NCBI GenBank assembly: GCA_030620095.1
Contig: JAUTXW010005206.1
Span: 682,001 to 746,000 of the forward strand
Direction of reading: 5' to 3'
DNA from: Kuschelorhynchus macadamiae
Lineage: Eukaryota; Arthropoda; Insecta; Coleoptera; Curculionidae
DNA length: 64,000 bases
The notes beneath the pieces were generated by a model, which was not told the origin of the DNA, did no database searches, and saw only the letters and a list, made by a program, of their open reading frames with translations. The translations under genes were made by a program, and so were the position numbers. This document shows positions 1-10,409 of the stretch, piece by piece; position 1 is the first letter of the stretch, and every line of letters begins with the position of its first letter.

Positions 1-133
1 TTTGTGCCCATGGTTGGATCTTTATTATAATGAGTAAGTGCAGCTACTCGTTTTGAAGAGGGCATGTTAGCATCTAATTGTTGCTGAGATGCTTTATTTC
101 TTCAAAGTTCACACCATTTTCCTTTTCTAAGAT

Positions 134-597
134 TTATATTGAAATCGCCATTTGCTTGCGAATGTCGGTGAGGTCATGAATGCTAGTTTGCAAATGAGTG
201 ATTATTTCTTCGCTCTCCTTTACTTTGTCATCCAGCTCAAATTTTGATTTTTTGAGTCTATCTATTTCCGCATTAAGATCTGCTATTCTTCCACGTTGTT
301 CAGCCAACTGGGCAGTCAATTCTTTTTAGCCTCTGAGACATCGTCATCGTTTGATGTAATTATTTTTATCGTATCGTCCGACCTTAATGAGTTGATTTCC
401 TCAATATAATTATTTTCGCGCTGCTCATCAGTTTCGGCCTTTAATTGACACTTGATTGAACAATAAATCCTATAACCACCCAGTCGCACAACATCCTTGC
501 AAGGGTCTAAACAGCTAGGATGAAACATGCCCAAACAGGAAACACAACAAAAGTTGGAGAAATCTTTGTTTTTACAACATTTCAGGATATGCTCCAT
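134..597 (-). pseudogene. LINE ORF1 fragment (PHD-like finger plus coiled coil), frameshifted
   Basis: Reading on the minus strand from 597, the first ~93 residues carry a Cys/His-rich PHD-like finger (pairs CC, CVSC, HPSC and a later CSIKC). This continues, after a frameshift in the A-rich stretch near 320-328, into a ~60-residue heptad-rich coiled coil that starts TAQLAEQRG. A PHD finger followed by a coiled coil is typical of ORF1 of several insect non-LTR retrotransposons; that assignment is family knowledge. The frame break and the absence of an adjoining ORF2 make this a dead fragment. A similar, also broken, ORF1 occurs at 12199-12548. It could instead be a host PHD gene exon, but no splice context supports that. 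Confidence 0.6.
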
Positions 598-599
598 AA

Positions 600-1430
600 T
601 GTTTTGTTGGTCGGGACGACTCTACCAGCACAGTAAATGCAGAGCAGATTAAGACTATATTCAATCACAGGTAAACTTTTTAAAGGTAAAACTTAAACAA
701 AAAATGTAAATATTTTTGGCGAACAAGCACACAAAGCAATCACAAATGTTAGTGGTCGAATGGTAAAATAATCAGCAATTCAAAACAATAATCTTGCACA
801 AAAAAATTATAGAAATTGCAGCATCCAAAGTATTATGGTATAACCACCTACTCAGTTCAGCGGCACTACCAAAACTTAATGGCTAGCCCTGGTATATGAG
901 CAGTTCAAATAAATAAACAAAGTAAGGAAGGTTAATGACCTCTTAAAAATATCAACAGGGTACAAAAAAAGGAGAATCCCAATAAATTACAAAAAAAAAC
1001 AATTTGAATCTATGGAAAATATGCCAACTGATAAAAATGCCAATTAGGTATGCTGATAAGAATGATTTGATTTTATTTTTAGATATTTCAGTTGTGTATC
1101 TGCTATTTTTGGATTTAATTTAGAAGTGCATTTTACACAAAAGACAAAATATTCGAATATGCACAAATTCTCGATTTTTTTACAAATAAACTGATACACC
1201 ACACACAATAATATTTAATTGTTATAAACACTTTAAAAACCAAAATATGAAGGAGCTCAATTTAACACACCTTTACTGTTCAACACACAACTGAGTGTCT
1301 TTGGATATCCTGAGAGATTGGTTTGTTGTGAACATTCTAATTTTGAATGTATCAAAGACCTAGCTATTACACTTCTCTCAGAAACATGGAAATAATACCA
1401 ACACCACATATAATAAAACAGAAATTAAAC
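600..1430. other. Intergenic, no identifiable feature
   Basis: AT-rich sequence, possibly including the 5' untranslated part of the ORF1 fragment at 597. I see no exon, RNA gene or clear repeat structure. Confidence 0.4.
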
Positions 1431-1439
1431 CAAAAGGGA

Positions 1440-1990
1440 GTTTCTTTTCTGGGCTTTATGCTAAACCCGTCATTGGGGTGGAAACCACATATCGAACACA
1501 TTCCGATGCACTAAGAGTGATGGTTGACAATGTGAGCCGGGAGCCCGCAAGCGGCACTTTCGGCATATAGTGCCTATATCCAGTCTATAGTAACCTATGG
1601 GATTATATTCTCGGGAAACTGTGTAAATTCAAATAAAATTTTTATTCTTCAAAAAAAAAATTTGAATTATTTTTCAAATGGGGTACAGGGAAAGTTGCAG
1701 GGAAGTTTTCAGTGATAAAGGGATTTTAACTTTTTATGGCCTTTACATTTTGGAATGCATTAACTTTGTAGTCAACAACTTTTCATTCTTCCATGAACTT
1801 CAGGAAAGACATAATTATGAAACAAGATTTAAAAGCGATCTGAGAATAGAAAAACCAAATTTTAGCTATTTACAAAAAATGCATCATTTAATATTTTAAA
1901 AGTTTGGAATCGATTCCCAATAATCTGTCAGGAACAGCTAATAAATGGAGCGTATTACTGTTTGAATGAATATTATGAGGATAGGGAAAT
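1440..1990 (+). pseudogene. LINE ORF2 C-terminal fragment
   Basis: Conceptual translation gives FLGFMLNPSLGWKPHIE near 1446, then ALIQSIVTYGIIF-like text at 1560-1610, then a stretch from 1678 (GYRESCREVFSDKG, later HNYETRFKSDL). These are the hallmarks of the region C-terminal to the reverse transcriptase catalytic core in Jockey/I-like LINEs. Several frame shifts are needed to link the pieces, so it is inactive. Neither the FADD catalytic box nor a 5' part is seen here. It lies on the opposite strand to the fragment at 2070-2860. Confidence 0.65.
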
Positions 1991-2069
1991 AAATGAAACT
2001 CTGGGTTAAGGCTCAAATATGATTATATTTGTATGTAAATCTGTACAACGGCATTTTAATGTATACATT

Positions 2070-2860
2070 AATCTGTAATTATCCAGCTTATCCTTAGCGC
2101 CCTTTTTGTGTATAGGCTTTACTAATGCCTTTTTTAGCACACTAGGAAACACCCCTTTCTGAAACATGAGATTTATTATATGTGTTAAACTGCAATAAAG
2201 TTGCAGTTTTTGAGTAAGACAATTGGGATAGCATCATACCCGACTGATTTTTTGTTTTTTAATCCCTTTATACAATTAATAACTTCAAAAGATTTGCATG
2301 GATGTTACTATAGCTATCTTTGCTATGTTGCCTAAGATCCGGACATATATTAATAAAGAAATCATTCATACTATTTAAAAGTTCTTGTTCTGTTTCATAA
2401 GTAAAACTGTCAAATATGGAACATTTTTTAATATTAGAATTTGTGATTTTTTTAATTTGAATCCGAGTTTCTTTTGTTTTGTTACAAGATTGTTCAATAG
2501 AATTTTTTATTCTTAATTTTTTTGCTTTTTTAATAACTGATTTTAAAATATTGGAGGATTGTTTATAAAAGTCTACTGAAACCTGCCCTGAAATACTCTT
2601 AATCTTTCTTTTGTTTTTGCATGATATTTTAATGTCATTTGTTATCCATTTGTTTGATTTATTTTTCTTATCTTTAATTTTTTTTCTGGAAAATTTAGTT
2701 CATTTGTTGTATGACACCATTCGAGAAATACGAGTATGCCTGGTTGACGTCTTGCGTTTCCAGCACATCATGCTAATCCATGATATGCTGATTAAATTGC
2801 TCTAAATGAGCTGCTGAAAAAGATCTGAAAGAAACGTAACCTTCAAATTTCTGGTTAATG
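2070..2860 (-). pseudogene. LINE ORF2 fragment (linker to RT N-terminus)
   Basis: On the minus strand the region around 2230-2290 translates to a peptide with NKKSVGYDAIPIVLLKN, the conserved 'GYDxIP' segment at the entry to LINE reverse transcriptases. Upstream Lys/Asn-rich text (2480-2860) resembles the endonuclease-RT linker. Multiple stops are present. The RT catalytic motifs are missing because the copy stops near 2070. Confidence 0.55.
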
Positions 2861-2864
2861 TTGT

Positions 2865-3505
2865 TTACTGATTAAGTTCACAAAGATATTGTCTAATTTT
2901 TTTAGTTACCCTGGTAGACTCAAATATTGTTTGTTCAAAGTTAAAAGAGCTAAACAATTCTAATCTACTTTTTTCGTTACTAACTTTTAGAAAGTCTAAA
3001 TCTCCACAACATATAAAATTAAAATGTATATACAACTTGAAAACATATTTTTCACATTTCCAAAAACACATCAAAATCTCCCAGACAGGTACGATAAAGG
3101 CATATAATCACAAGTTTCCTATTTCTACTTATCACTGAACAAAATTCTCCCTGTCCTTTAATACTAATTTTTTTTATTTCTGGTTGTTCCTCAAATTGAA
3201 AAAAAAAATTTCAAATTCTATTTTTTGTGTAGAACTGTTTTCTTACTCACTGTTTTATATACACATACTTTCTAATATCTTATATCCCACCCAGCACCCC
3301 ATTTCACTCCACGGGTCCCGAAAGTTTCTCAATTTTTTATTTACGAAACAATTTTTTTGAAAATCACAAGTGGATTTGTAGTTCTTGTTAACATTCTAAT
3401 AATACATATTGATAGCATAGTTCTGAAAGGTCTTAGACTGTGGGTTTTATTAAAGAATGTACTAAGCTCATCAACGATACAAGGGCGCTTATTTGTTTAT
3501 GTAAT
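2865..3505. other. Intergenic, no identifiable feature
   Basis: AT-rich, with only short open frames of unremarkable composition. No exon signals or terminal repeats found. Confidence 0.35.
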
Positions 3506-3511
3506 TCCTTA

Positions 3512-4967
3512 GCAGTGGCGGCTCGTGGTGAATTATATTGGGAGGTCAATAACAAATTTAAAAATAGGCATACTTAAAATAAAAATAAATATCTTATCTT
3601 TAAATTGAGCTTTAAATTCTCTTGAAGTTCAGGTCTACTCTTCGTTCTTTAGAATTGGAAAATGCTGAATGACACGTTGGTTAAAATTGCACGCACATTC
3701 CTTTTATAAACGATTCCTCGATACTTAACATTGCTGCGGATAGTCTATCTTGGCCCAACTCCTCAACAAAATTTATAAGCCCTTGAAAACCTGGATTTTC
3801 AGACAAAGCCGTTTCATCATGGCCACATAGTGCTAGCTCGAATGCCCCACAAAATTTTACACAATCTATAATTTTGCTTAAAATATAACGATTTTTGGAT
3901 ACATTTTCATTAAAATCTCTAAGGGTTTTTCTATAAGCTGTGTCTAGCTGAGTGCGAATATCAACCATTCCGACCGTAGCATAGTGCACCGAACATTTCA
4001 TGTGCTCTGCAGAAAACGCATATTTTTTTATTTTTTCTTGTTAAGTGTTTTATGTCTTTAACACCGGTTTTGCACCATAATGAGTCCGACGAGTCCTTAG
4101 AAAACAACAATCATAACAATAAAATGAGTTACAGACGTCACAACCACATTTCCAATTAGTTAAATCGTACATACTTTTGCGAAAGTTTCCATGAATCTCT
4201 TTATTTTTGTCTAACTAGTTTGTCTGGCAAATTACCTTACCTTGAATTCGGTTATTTTCTCAAAATTAAATACGTTAGCACTCTTTAGTTGTTTATTTTT
4301 TTTGCACTACTGACATTTTATTTCATCTATATTCACAACTCAAACATAGACCATCTTGAAATTGGTTATTTTTGCAAAATTAAGTTCGTAAACACTTTTT
4401 AGTTGTTTATTTTTTTGCACTAGTCACTACCAATATTTTATTTCCTGTATATTTCCAACTCACACATGGATCATAAAAATAAAAAAATATATATTACAAA
4501 AAACAGTATATAAATCAATTTTCATCCATTAAAAACGTCCGAAACCATATCGAGTTAGAATATCGACCGCGCGACCTCTGAAAAATTGAACTTTCGCATG
4601 CCGATGTGATCCCGCGACCGATCGATCGAATTATGAGAAGAGACCGGCTGACCAGCTGATGACAAATTGTGATTTCATATTCCATTTGCTATCACGTTCG
4701 GCTATCTCTCGGTAGCTGTGAAATCTTCGGGTACTTTCGTCAAGCTTTAAGGTAATCAGGGCAATTCGGATTGCCCAGCCTAGCTTAGTATAGCGTATTT
4801 TATTATGCCTAAGGAACGCAACGATACCATTCGAACCGCCGCGCGCGGCTAATAGTGTAGCGTATTTAACTTTTCCCAAGGTTCGCGTTTTATTACAACT
4901 ATTAGGATATATATTATTGGGGGGGGGGGGTCATTGACCAAATGACCCTATGGAAGAGCCGCCACTC
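3512..4967 (-). mobile_element. hAT-superfamily transposon relic with TIRs and 8-bp TSD
   Basis: The left end reads AGTGGCGGCTCG and the right end is its complement, GAGCCGCCACT. The flanks carry a near-perfect duplication (TTCCTTAG on the left, CTCCTTAG on the right), matching the 8-bp TSD of hAT elements. A minus-strand reading frame at 4001-3681 encodes a hAT/ZMYM1-type transposase N-terminal segment (motif NRYILSKIIDCVKFCG, then ALCGHDE). The remaining ~600 bp toward the right end is non-coding or decayed, with a poly-G run at 4920-4930. The transposase lacks its catalytic core and dimerisation domain, so the copy is non-autonomous. Confidence 0.75.
3681..4001 (-). pseudogene. hAT (ZMYM1/DUF4371-like) transposase fragment
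   Basis: This open frame of 106 residues has strong family flavour: KNRYILSKIIDCVKFCG followed by FELALCGHDE. It is seen at the entry to the RNase-H-like domain in hAT transposases annotated as 'zinc finger MYM-type 1-like'. No DDE residues are included; full-length relatives are 600-800 aa. It is internal to the TIR element 3512-4967 and on the strand opposite to its left end. Assignment rests on motif memory, not on a search. Confidence 0.6.
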
Positions 4968-5056
4968 TCCTTAGTTCGTTGTATTAGGAGTATTGTTCTG
5001 TCATATGGTCTTCATTTTATGCTTGTCACTTGAACTGAAAATTTTCAAAACAACTT

Positions 5057-5552
5057 TGTAAAATATCTTTTGTATAAACTTAAATTTCCTTCTAGTAACT
5101 TAACCTATGAAACTAGGTTTTTACTGTGTGGCTTTAAAAGCCTTGTATGTAGATGTAAAAATGCTTACTTGTTATTTCTTTACAAACTTGTCAACGGTAT
5201 AATCAATTGCGGTAGTCTAAACTTAGTTTTATATCTAGTACCAGTAAGACACTCTAGACAACTGCAATTATTTCATGAACATCACAGAATGAATTATGGT
5301 TTTATCGCTTTTGGAGATCGGTTATTTTATAATTATAGTAGATTCCTTTCTGATTGTGATATTTTTTATCTCAGCCAAACCTCATTAAGAGGTATACTTA
5401 ATGGTCGATTTTGAATGTATGTTAACTGGAGTATGGTTTGTTTTGTGTTATTTATCTTCATGTTTGTAATTTAGACTAACTGGAGCATCATCTAGATTTT
5501 TTATAGATTCTGTAGTGTACAAATTGAATAAATAAATAAAAAATAAATAAAT
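5057..5552 (+). mobile_element. LINE 3' end: ORF2 C-terminus plus A-rich tail
   Basis: The frame at 5070-5414 contains RFLLCGFKSLVCRCKN, later PVRHSRQLQLFHEHHRMNYG, the C-terminal 'transposition' segment of Jockey-clade LINEs. It ends with a stop at 5412. About 110 bp of 3' UTR follows, then an A-rich (AAATAAATA) tail at 5528-5552. The piece abuts the hAT element on its 5' side and is strongly 5' truncated, as is usual for LINE insertions. Confidence 0.65.
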
Positions 5553-6300
5553 GAGTATAAATATTTTTTCAAAAATCAATAAAATAGCAGAAAAGCAGAT
5601 ACAGTACTGCAACCGAGAAATTAATTATAAGCACCAAGAAGGTATGCTCTGTCATTCTTCACTAGGGATCAAACGATATGATGATTTCTGCTGTGTGTTT
5701 AAGATTGTAAACAGCATGTTTCATGCTTTCATTTACAAAATTTGCTGGCAAAAGTAAATTTTTATGTTCCACCTTGCTGAGGCGACAAGCACATTCTCAA
5801 ATTTTGTTTCAAGTAAACTTCTATATGCCAGATTATGGGTTTCATAGTTTTACTACAAGGTGTTGGAGGAGAATTTGCCCTAAAAAAAGATATATATTAG
5901 CTTAATTATGAATATTGGGAGAAGGTATTTACTGCCATTTGCGTTGAAGGAACGCCTCCATAGAAAATCTAAAAATCACTTTGGATTGGCGGGATCTCGT
6001 CGGATCTCTCTAGATTTCCTTGGATTGCCCTGGATCTCCTTGGATAGCTCTGGCTCTCCTTTGAGATCCTCACATCATCCTGGTATAAACCATGTTAATA
6101 ATGTTGAGAATAAATGTTATTAAAGTACCTATTACTTGTCCCATATAGGAGATATGATAATGTTGAGAATGCAATTCAGTAATAACCCAATTTTTAAGTT
6201 CTTCAATTTTTTTTAAATTTTAATGCCTGTATTGTTATGGTATTTATATTTAACTTTATATAAACGTGGTATATTTGTATTGTCTGTACCTTTCTAATTA
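5553..6300. repeat. Intergenic; contains a degenerate GGATCTC/TGGATTGC minisatellite
   Basis: At 5985-6066 the sequence repeats degenerate ~10-bp units of the form GGATCTCCTT and TGGATTGCCC, unlike the surrounding AT-rich DNA. Nothing else is recognisable in the interval. Confidence 0.4.
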
Positions 6301-6888
6301 CCTTATTAAAATAAAAGAAAGAAAAGTGAAAATAATAAAAGATGCCGGCAAACAGAGTGAACTGGAATCACGGATGATAACAAATTCCAGCACACTTCCT
6401 ACCTCCTGCCCTGATCTTCATGAGGATATTGTTATAGTCAAAACGTCAAATTTGGCAGAATCGTAATAGGATTCGACTCAAACTGACTGTTCAAAGAAGA
6501 GGAAACCTGAACATGCTGCTGATAGTGGAAGTCGTTCTTCAAACCTTAAACGAAGTCCTCTAGGCCTGCTCTAATTAGAGGACAAAAGCATTTAACTCCA
6601 AGTGTAATTATAATCATACCATCAATGGTGCAATCGGGCATGGTACTCTGTTTTACCCCAAAAATGTCGCCCAAAGCATTGATGCAGTACATCAAGGCCA
6701 ATATAGATGTAGATCCATGCCAAGAAAGATAGTATAAAGAGCTCATTTAAAGTAGGCATTGATAACCAGTATCCCAGTATGCTGTCTGTTTAAGATTGTA
6801 AATGAGTATGATTTTCTAAGTCCCAATGCTGGCCTAGAGGCATTGTGGCGAACCATCTTATGAATCTCAATAGACTTTTACCCTGAGT

Positions 6889-7480
6889 AACTTATTAGGG
6901 GACAAAGCTGTAAAAAACGCACAGATCACCAACTTCAATGTATTTGACCCCAACATCCACTCTGTGTGGAACAAAGTCAATGAATTTCTTCACGACCATT
7001 TATCCAAATATGACATCCTACACCTAAGCGAGCATCACTTAACTGTTCATGAGTCACCTTACTTTAAAGTGGATGAAGAGTCAGAACATCCAAACACTGG
7101 TGAACATGGCTGTTGAGTTCCACTATGAAATATCTGCAGTTAACGTTAAAGATTCGAATATACTAATTGTATCAGTGTATAGACCACCAAATGGTGACTT
7201 TGTAGTATTTTTAAGCACTATGGTGGCTGTGGTGTGTCATGTTCGACAGGAAAAATACAGGCAAATAGTGCTACTGGGAGATTTTAATATAGTTTTTAAC
7301 AGAAACACTCAGAAAAAGCACAATTTCTTGTATTTATTGGGTGGTTTCAATTTTTGTCACCAAAACCAATCAAGTAAATTGTATAGATAATATATTTATA
7401 CATTTTATTCAAAATTCTAACTATAGTGTCCAAGTTTTTGATTCCATGCTCTCTGATCACTTGGCAATGGACTTGACTTG
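6889..7480 (+). pseudogene. LINE endonuclease-domain fragment
   Basis: Translation from ~6930 gives text with WNKVNEFLHDHLSKYDILHL and SEHHLT (the AP-endonuclease 'LSEHWL' box). An open frame follows at 7049-7390 with VYRPPNGDF and IVLLGDFNI, two diagnostic endonuclease motifs, and a 'SDHLAMD' end box lies near 7455. Frame shifts separate the parts. A short upstream stretch (6330-6570; KKRKPEHAADSGSRSS) may be the end of its ORF1. No RT follows, so it is a dead 5' or internal LINE fragment. Confidence 0.65.
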
Positions 7481-7895
7481 ACTGTTGAAGGAGGACGTGT
7501 GAGTACCGGTCCCAGATTCTATGTTTGCCGGCCTATGATGAACAAAGGCAAATGCAGCATGTATTCGTACCTGGAGGGCCAGAGTTGGGGGTTTAGTCTG
7601 ACGATGGTGGGTGTGATGTAAATCATGCATATGGTATGTTTCTGGTGGTTCAAGCGTTTCTTTCCATTACAAAAGTTTAACATAAAACCAAACCATTCCA
7701 CAGTGCAATAGTTTGACACCACCCTGAAGCAAGTGAAAGAAGCATTAAGGTTTTTAACTGATCTGCAACAAAATAGGCCATCTAATTTCTTAAAAGACTA
7801 TTCGAGTTTTGTTTAATATTTGACTTAGTTTATTGGAGTTGAATGCATCTCAACTCCTGAATCTTTGCATTTTTGTAATTTTTATAATTGATTGT
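7481..7895. other. Intergenic, no identifiable feature
   Basis: No motif recognised. It probably contains decayed LINE sequence, given LINE fragments on both sides. Confidence 0.3.
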
Positions 7896-7899
7896 ATTT

Positions 7900-8552
7900 T
7901 TAATGCACAATACATTTAACAATAGGAAGATGATTTGTTATATTAGATGTAATAATATAAGGAGTAAACTGAAATTCATCAGTTATTTTCTGGGGGCAGT
8001 AAAAAAAATGATCGATTATTGTTATCCTAGTTGGTTTATTTATATAACTTAAAAACTCAAAAGTATTTTCATAATCATTTACAGCTCCATTCGGACGCAT
8101 TAAATTTATATGAATGTCTCCATCAAAAATACGCATTACATTGTTGTTTTTATTTAATAGTATTTCATTAAGGTTAGTAAGATAGGTAGTAACATCAGAT
8201 GATGGTGGGCTATACAGTGCAAAAATTTGATAATTAATTTCATTATATTTGAAGTTTAAAATTGAAAAAGTAACATTGTTATACCTCATTTTTTCAAAAC
8301 TATCAACATGTCTAACCCTCCTGACCAAAACAAATACACCATCATTTTGGTTGAAATTGCCGTTTGAATAAAAGTATTATAATTTGTAAACTTAAATGTG
8401 TCTGAACAGTTACCATGCCAAGTTTTACTTAGAATTATGACATCAAAAGTGCAGTTTATACTCTTAACAAACAATACAAATTCTTCAAAGTTTTTTCTAC
8501 CTCTTATATTAATATATACAATATTTATTAAATCATTTTCATTGGAGCGCAA
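7900..8552 (-). pseudogene. LINE endonuclease-domain fragment (minus strand)
   Basis: Two overlapping frames read from 8552 downward. The first begins with a segment containing IVYINIRGRKNFEEF and VIILSKTWHGNCS (catalytic 'ETWL' box degenerated to KTWH). The second (8328-7900) contains FALYSPPSSDV, DGDIHINL and an end box ITNHLPI (normally SDHxP). One frameshift near 8300 joins them. It belongs to a different LINE family from the plus-strand fragment at 6889-7480. The RT part is absent below 7900. Confidence 0.65.
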
Positions 8553-9046
8553 CTAAGTTAGTTAAATATTTAAGGTTTCAATGTTAGCGAACAAGTGCAA
8601 TTCTGTATAAAAATAAATCGTATTCATTATTCATGCACACCTAAAACAGTACTATAATACATCAATCCCAAGACAGTAGATTAAGTTTATATTGGAATCT
8701 TAATAAGTATGTTAGTCTTTGTTTTATGAACAAAAAAATAAGCAATCTCTAAAAAAAAAACATAATTTATCAAAGTGAATATATTAATAAACTTACCAAT
8801 ATTTTAGAATCAAGTCAAAACTGCAATCTACAATTGTACAATATGACACATTGTTGTACATACAATAAATAGCTGTTTATAAAAAAAAAAAAACAAAACA
8901 TATTCCAAACCAATTCTATTGTTAGTATTCCACCCAAATTCCAATAAAAGATTTTTTACAGCACTAATCACTAATATAAGAATATTGGAGAGCTTCAGCC
9001 AACACATCATTATAATTTAATTTAATATGGATCCCAAGCAAACGCT

Positions 9047-9163
9047 TTACCTACTTCCATCCAAACCATATGTTCCAATATTTCTCTTTGGTTGCCATAA
9101 GCAATCTGTATCGACGCCGGGTCAAGTCTTCAAATACAGAGATTGGCGTATTTCGTAGCAATT
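9047..9163 (-). pseudogene. LINE ORF1 C-terminal fragment
   Basis: The minus-strand frame starts RNTPISVFEDLTRRRYRLL and continues MATKEKYWNIWFG. This resembles the C-terminal 'L(T/S)xRRRxLLxATK' domain of insect LINE ORF1 proteins related to the baculovirus FP-25K C-terminus. It lies directly upstream (minus strand) of the endonuclease fragment at 8552-7900 and is probably the same element's ORF1. It sits ~150 bp before the first visible BCS1 exon. Confidence 0.45.
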
Positions 9164-9314
9164 TTTTCATTTGATAAATTTTATGTTATTTCTCTGTATA
9201 TAATTTTCATAAAACTTATTTAAAATTGCTTCCAGTAACGCTAGGATATATTTTATATTATGGTTATCTTCAGAGTTATTAATAAGAATACTGCCTAACA
9301 AAATTGTTTTTTAG

Positions 9315-9454
9315 ATATGGAAGGACATGGATAAGAGTAGAAAGAACAAGAGAACAGCACACATTGGATCTTCATATGGGTGTTCCATGGGAAACTGTAC
9401 AATTGACTGCATTCGGTCGAAATAAAGCTATTTATTTTGACATTTTAGAAGAAG
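9315..9454 (+). CDS. BCS1: BCS1 exon (first visible)
   Basis: A TTTTTTAG acceptor precedes ATATGGAAGG, and the exon ends GAAGAAG before GTGAGG. It encodes YGRTWIRVERTREQHTLD and onward, ending DILEE, matching the end of the BCS1 N-terminal domain. The first base completes a codon begun in an unseen upstream exon. Confidence 0.92.
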
Positions 9455-10362
9455 GTGAGGTATTAAATAGATATATGCTATAATAAATTAATTATTTGTG
9501 TTACGTTCTGATGGAAATACGTAAATAATATTTATTATATTATGTTAAAGAAGTTTTACATTAAAAATATAAACATCCCTTCAACAACGGAGTAATTCGC
9601 TTTTCTACAGTCGGTTGTTTGTTTTTAATACAAAATATAACAATTCGATTTATGTTTGGCCTCAATTTTAGAGAATCCTGTAAACATTTATCAAGAAATT
9701 GATCATCACAACGTCAATCTTTATTTTTTATATTTTGTTGAAGAAATATCAATTCTTGCAAATCTTTAAATATGACAACATCCATTTTTTAAACGGATTG
9801 CCTTGTATATTATTGTATTTTTGTATTATCCTGAATATTCTAAACACTTTTTGTGTTATGTTTCCTATACCTAAATTCAACGGTTTTCGAGAAAAGGCGC
9901 TTAAAAATTGACATTTTTGACCCTTTGAAGATTCAGTAATTCTCAAACGAATTAACTTGCAACGAAATGGATTGCACTTTCATATCTTAGCTTTTAGTTC
10001 TCTATCTACTGACGTCAATTTCTACTTTGACAGGAAAATTTTGACACCTCTTTTTGGATCAGAAATTGGTGTGGGGAAATAGATAATTAAAAACTGAGAT
10101 AGGAAAGTGAAATCCATTGCGTTGCAAGTTAAGTCGTTTGGGAGTTACAGCGCTTCAAAGGGTCAAAAATGTAAATTTTCGAACGCCATTTTCTCGAAAA
10201 CCGTTAAATTTAGGTGTAGAAAACATAACACAAAAAAGTGTTCAGAGTGTTCAGAACAATACAAAAATGCAGTAGTATATCTGACATTCCATTTAGAAAA
10301 CGGATATTGCCAATGGTTTAAGGTAGAAGCGGCAATACCCTACAATTTAAAATATTAAAAAA

Positions 10363-10409
<47 letters not shown>

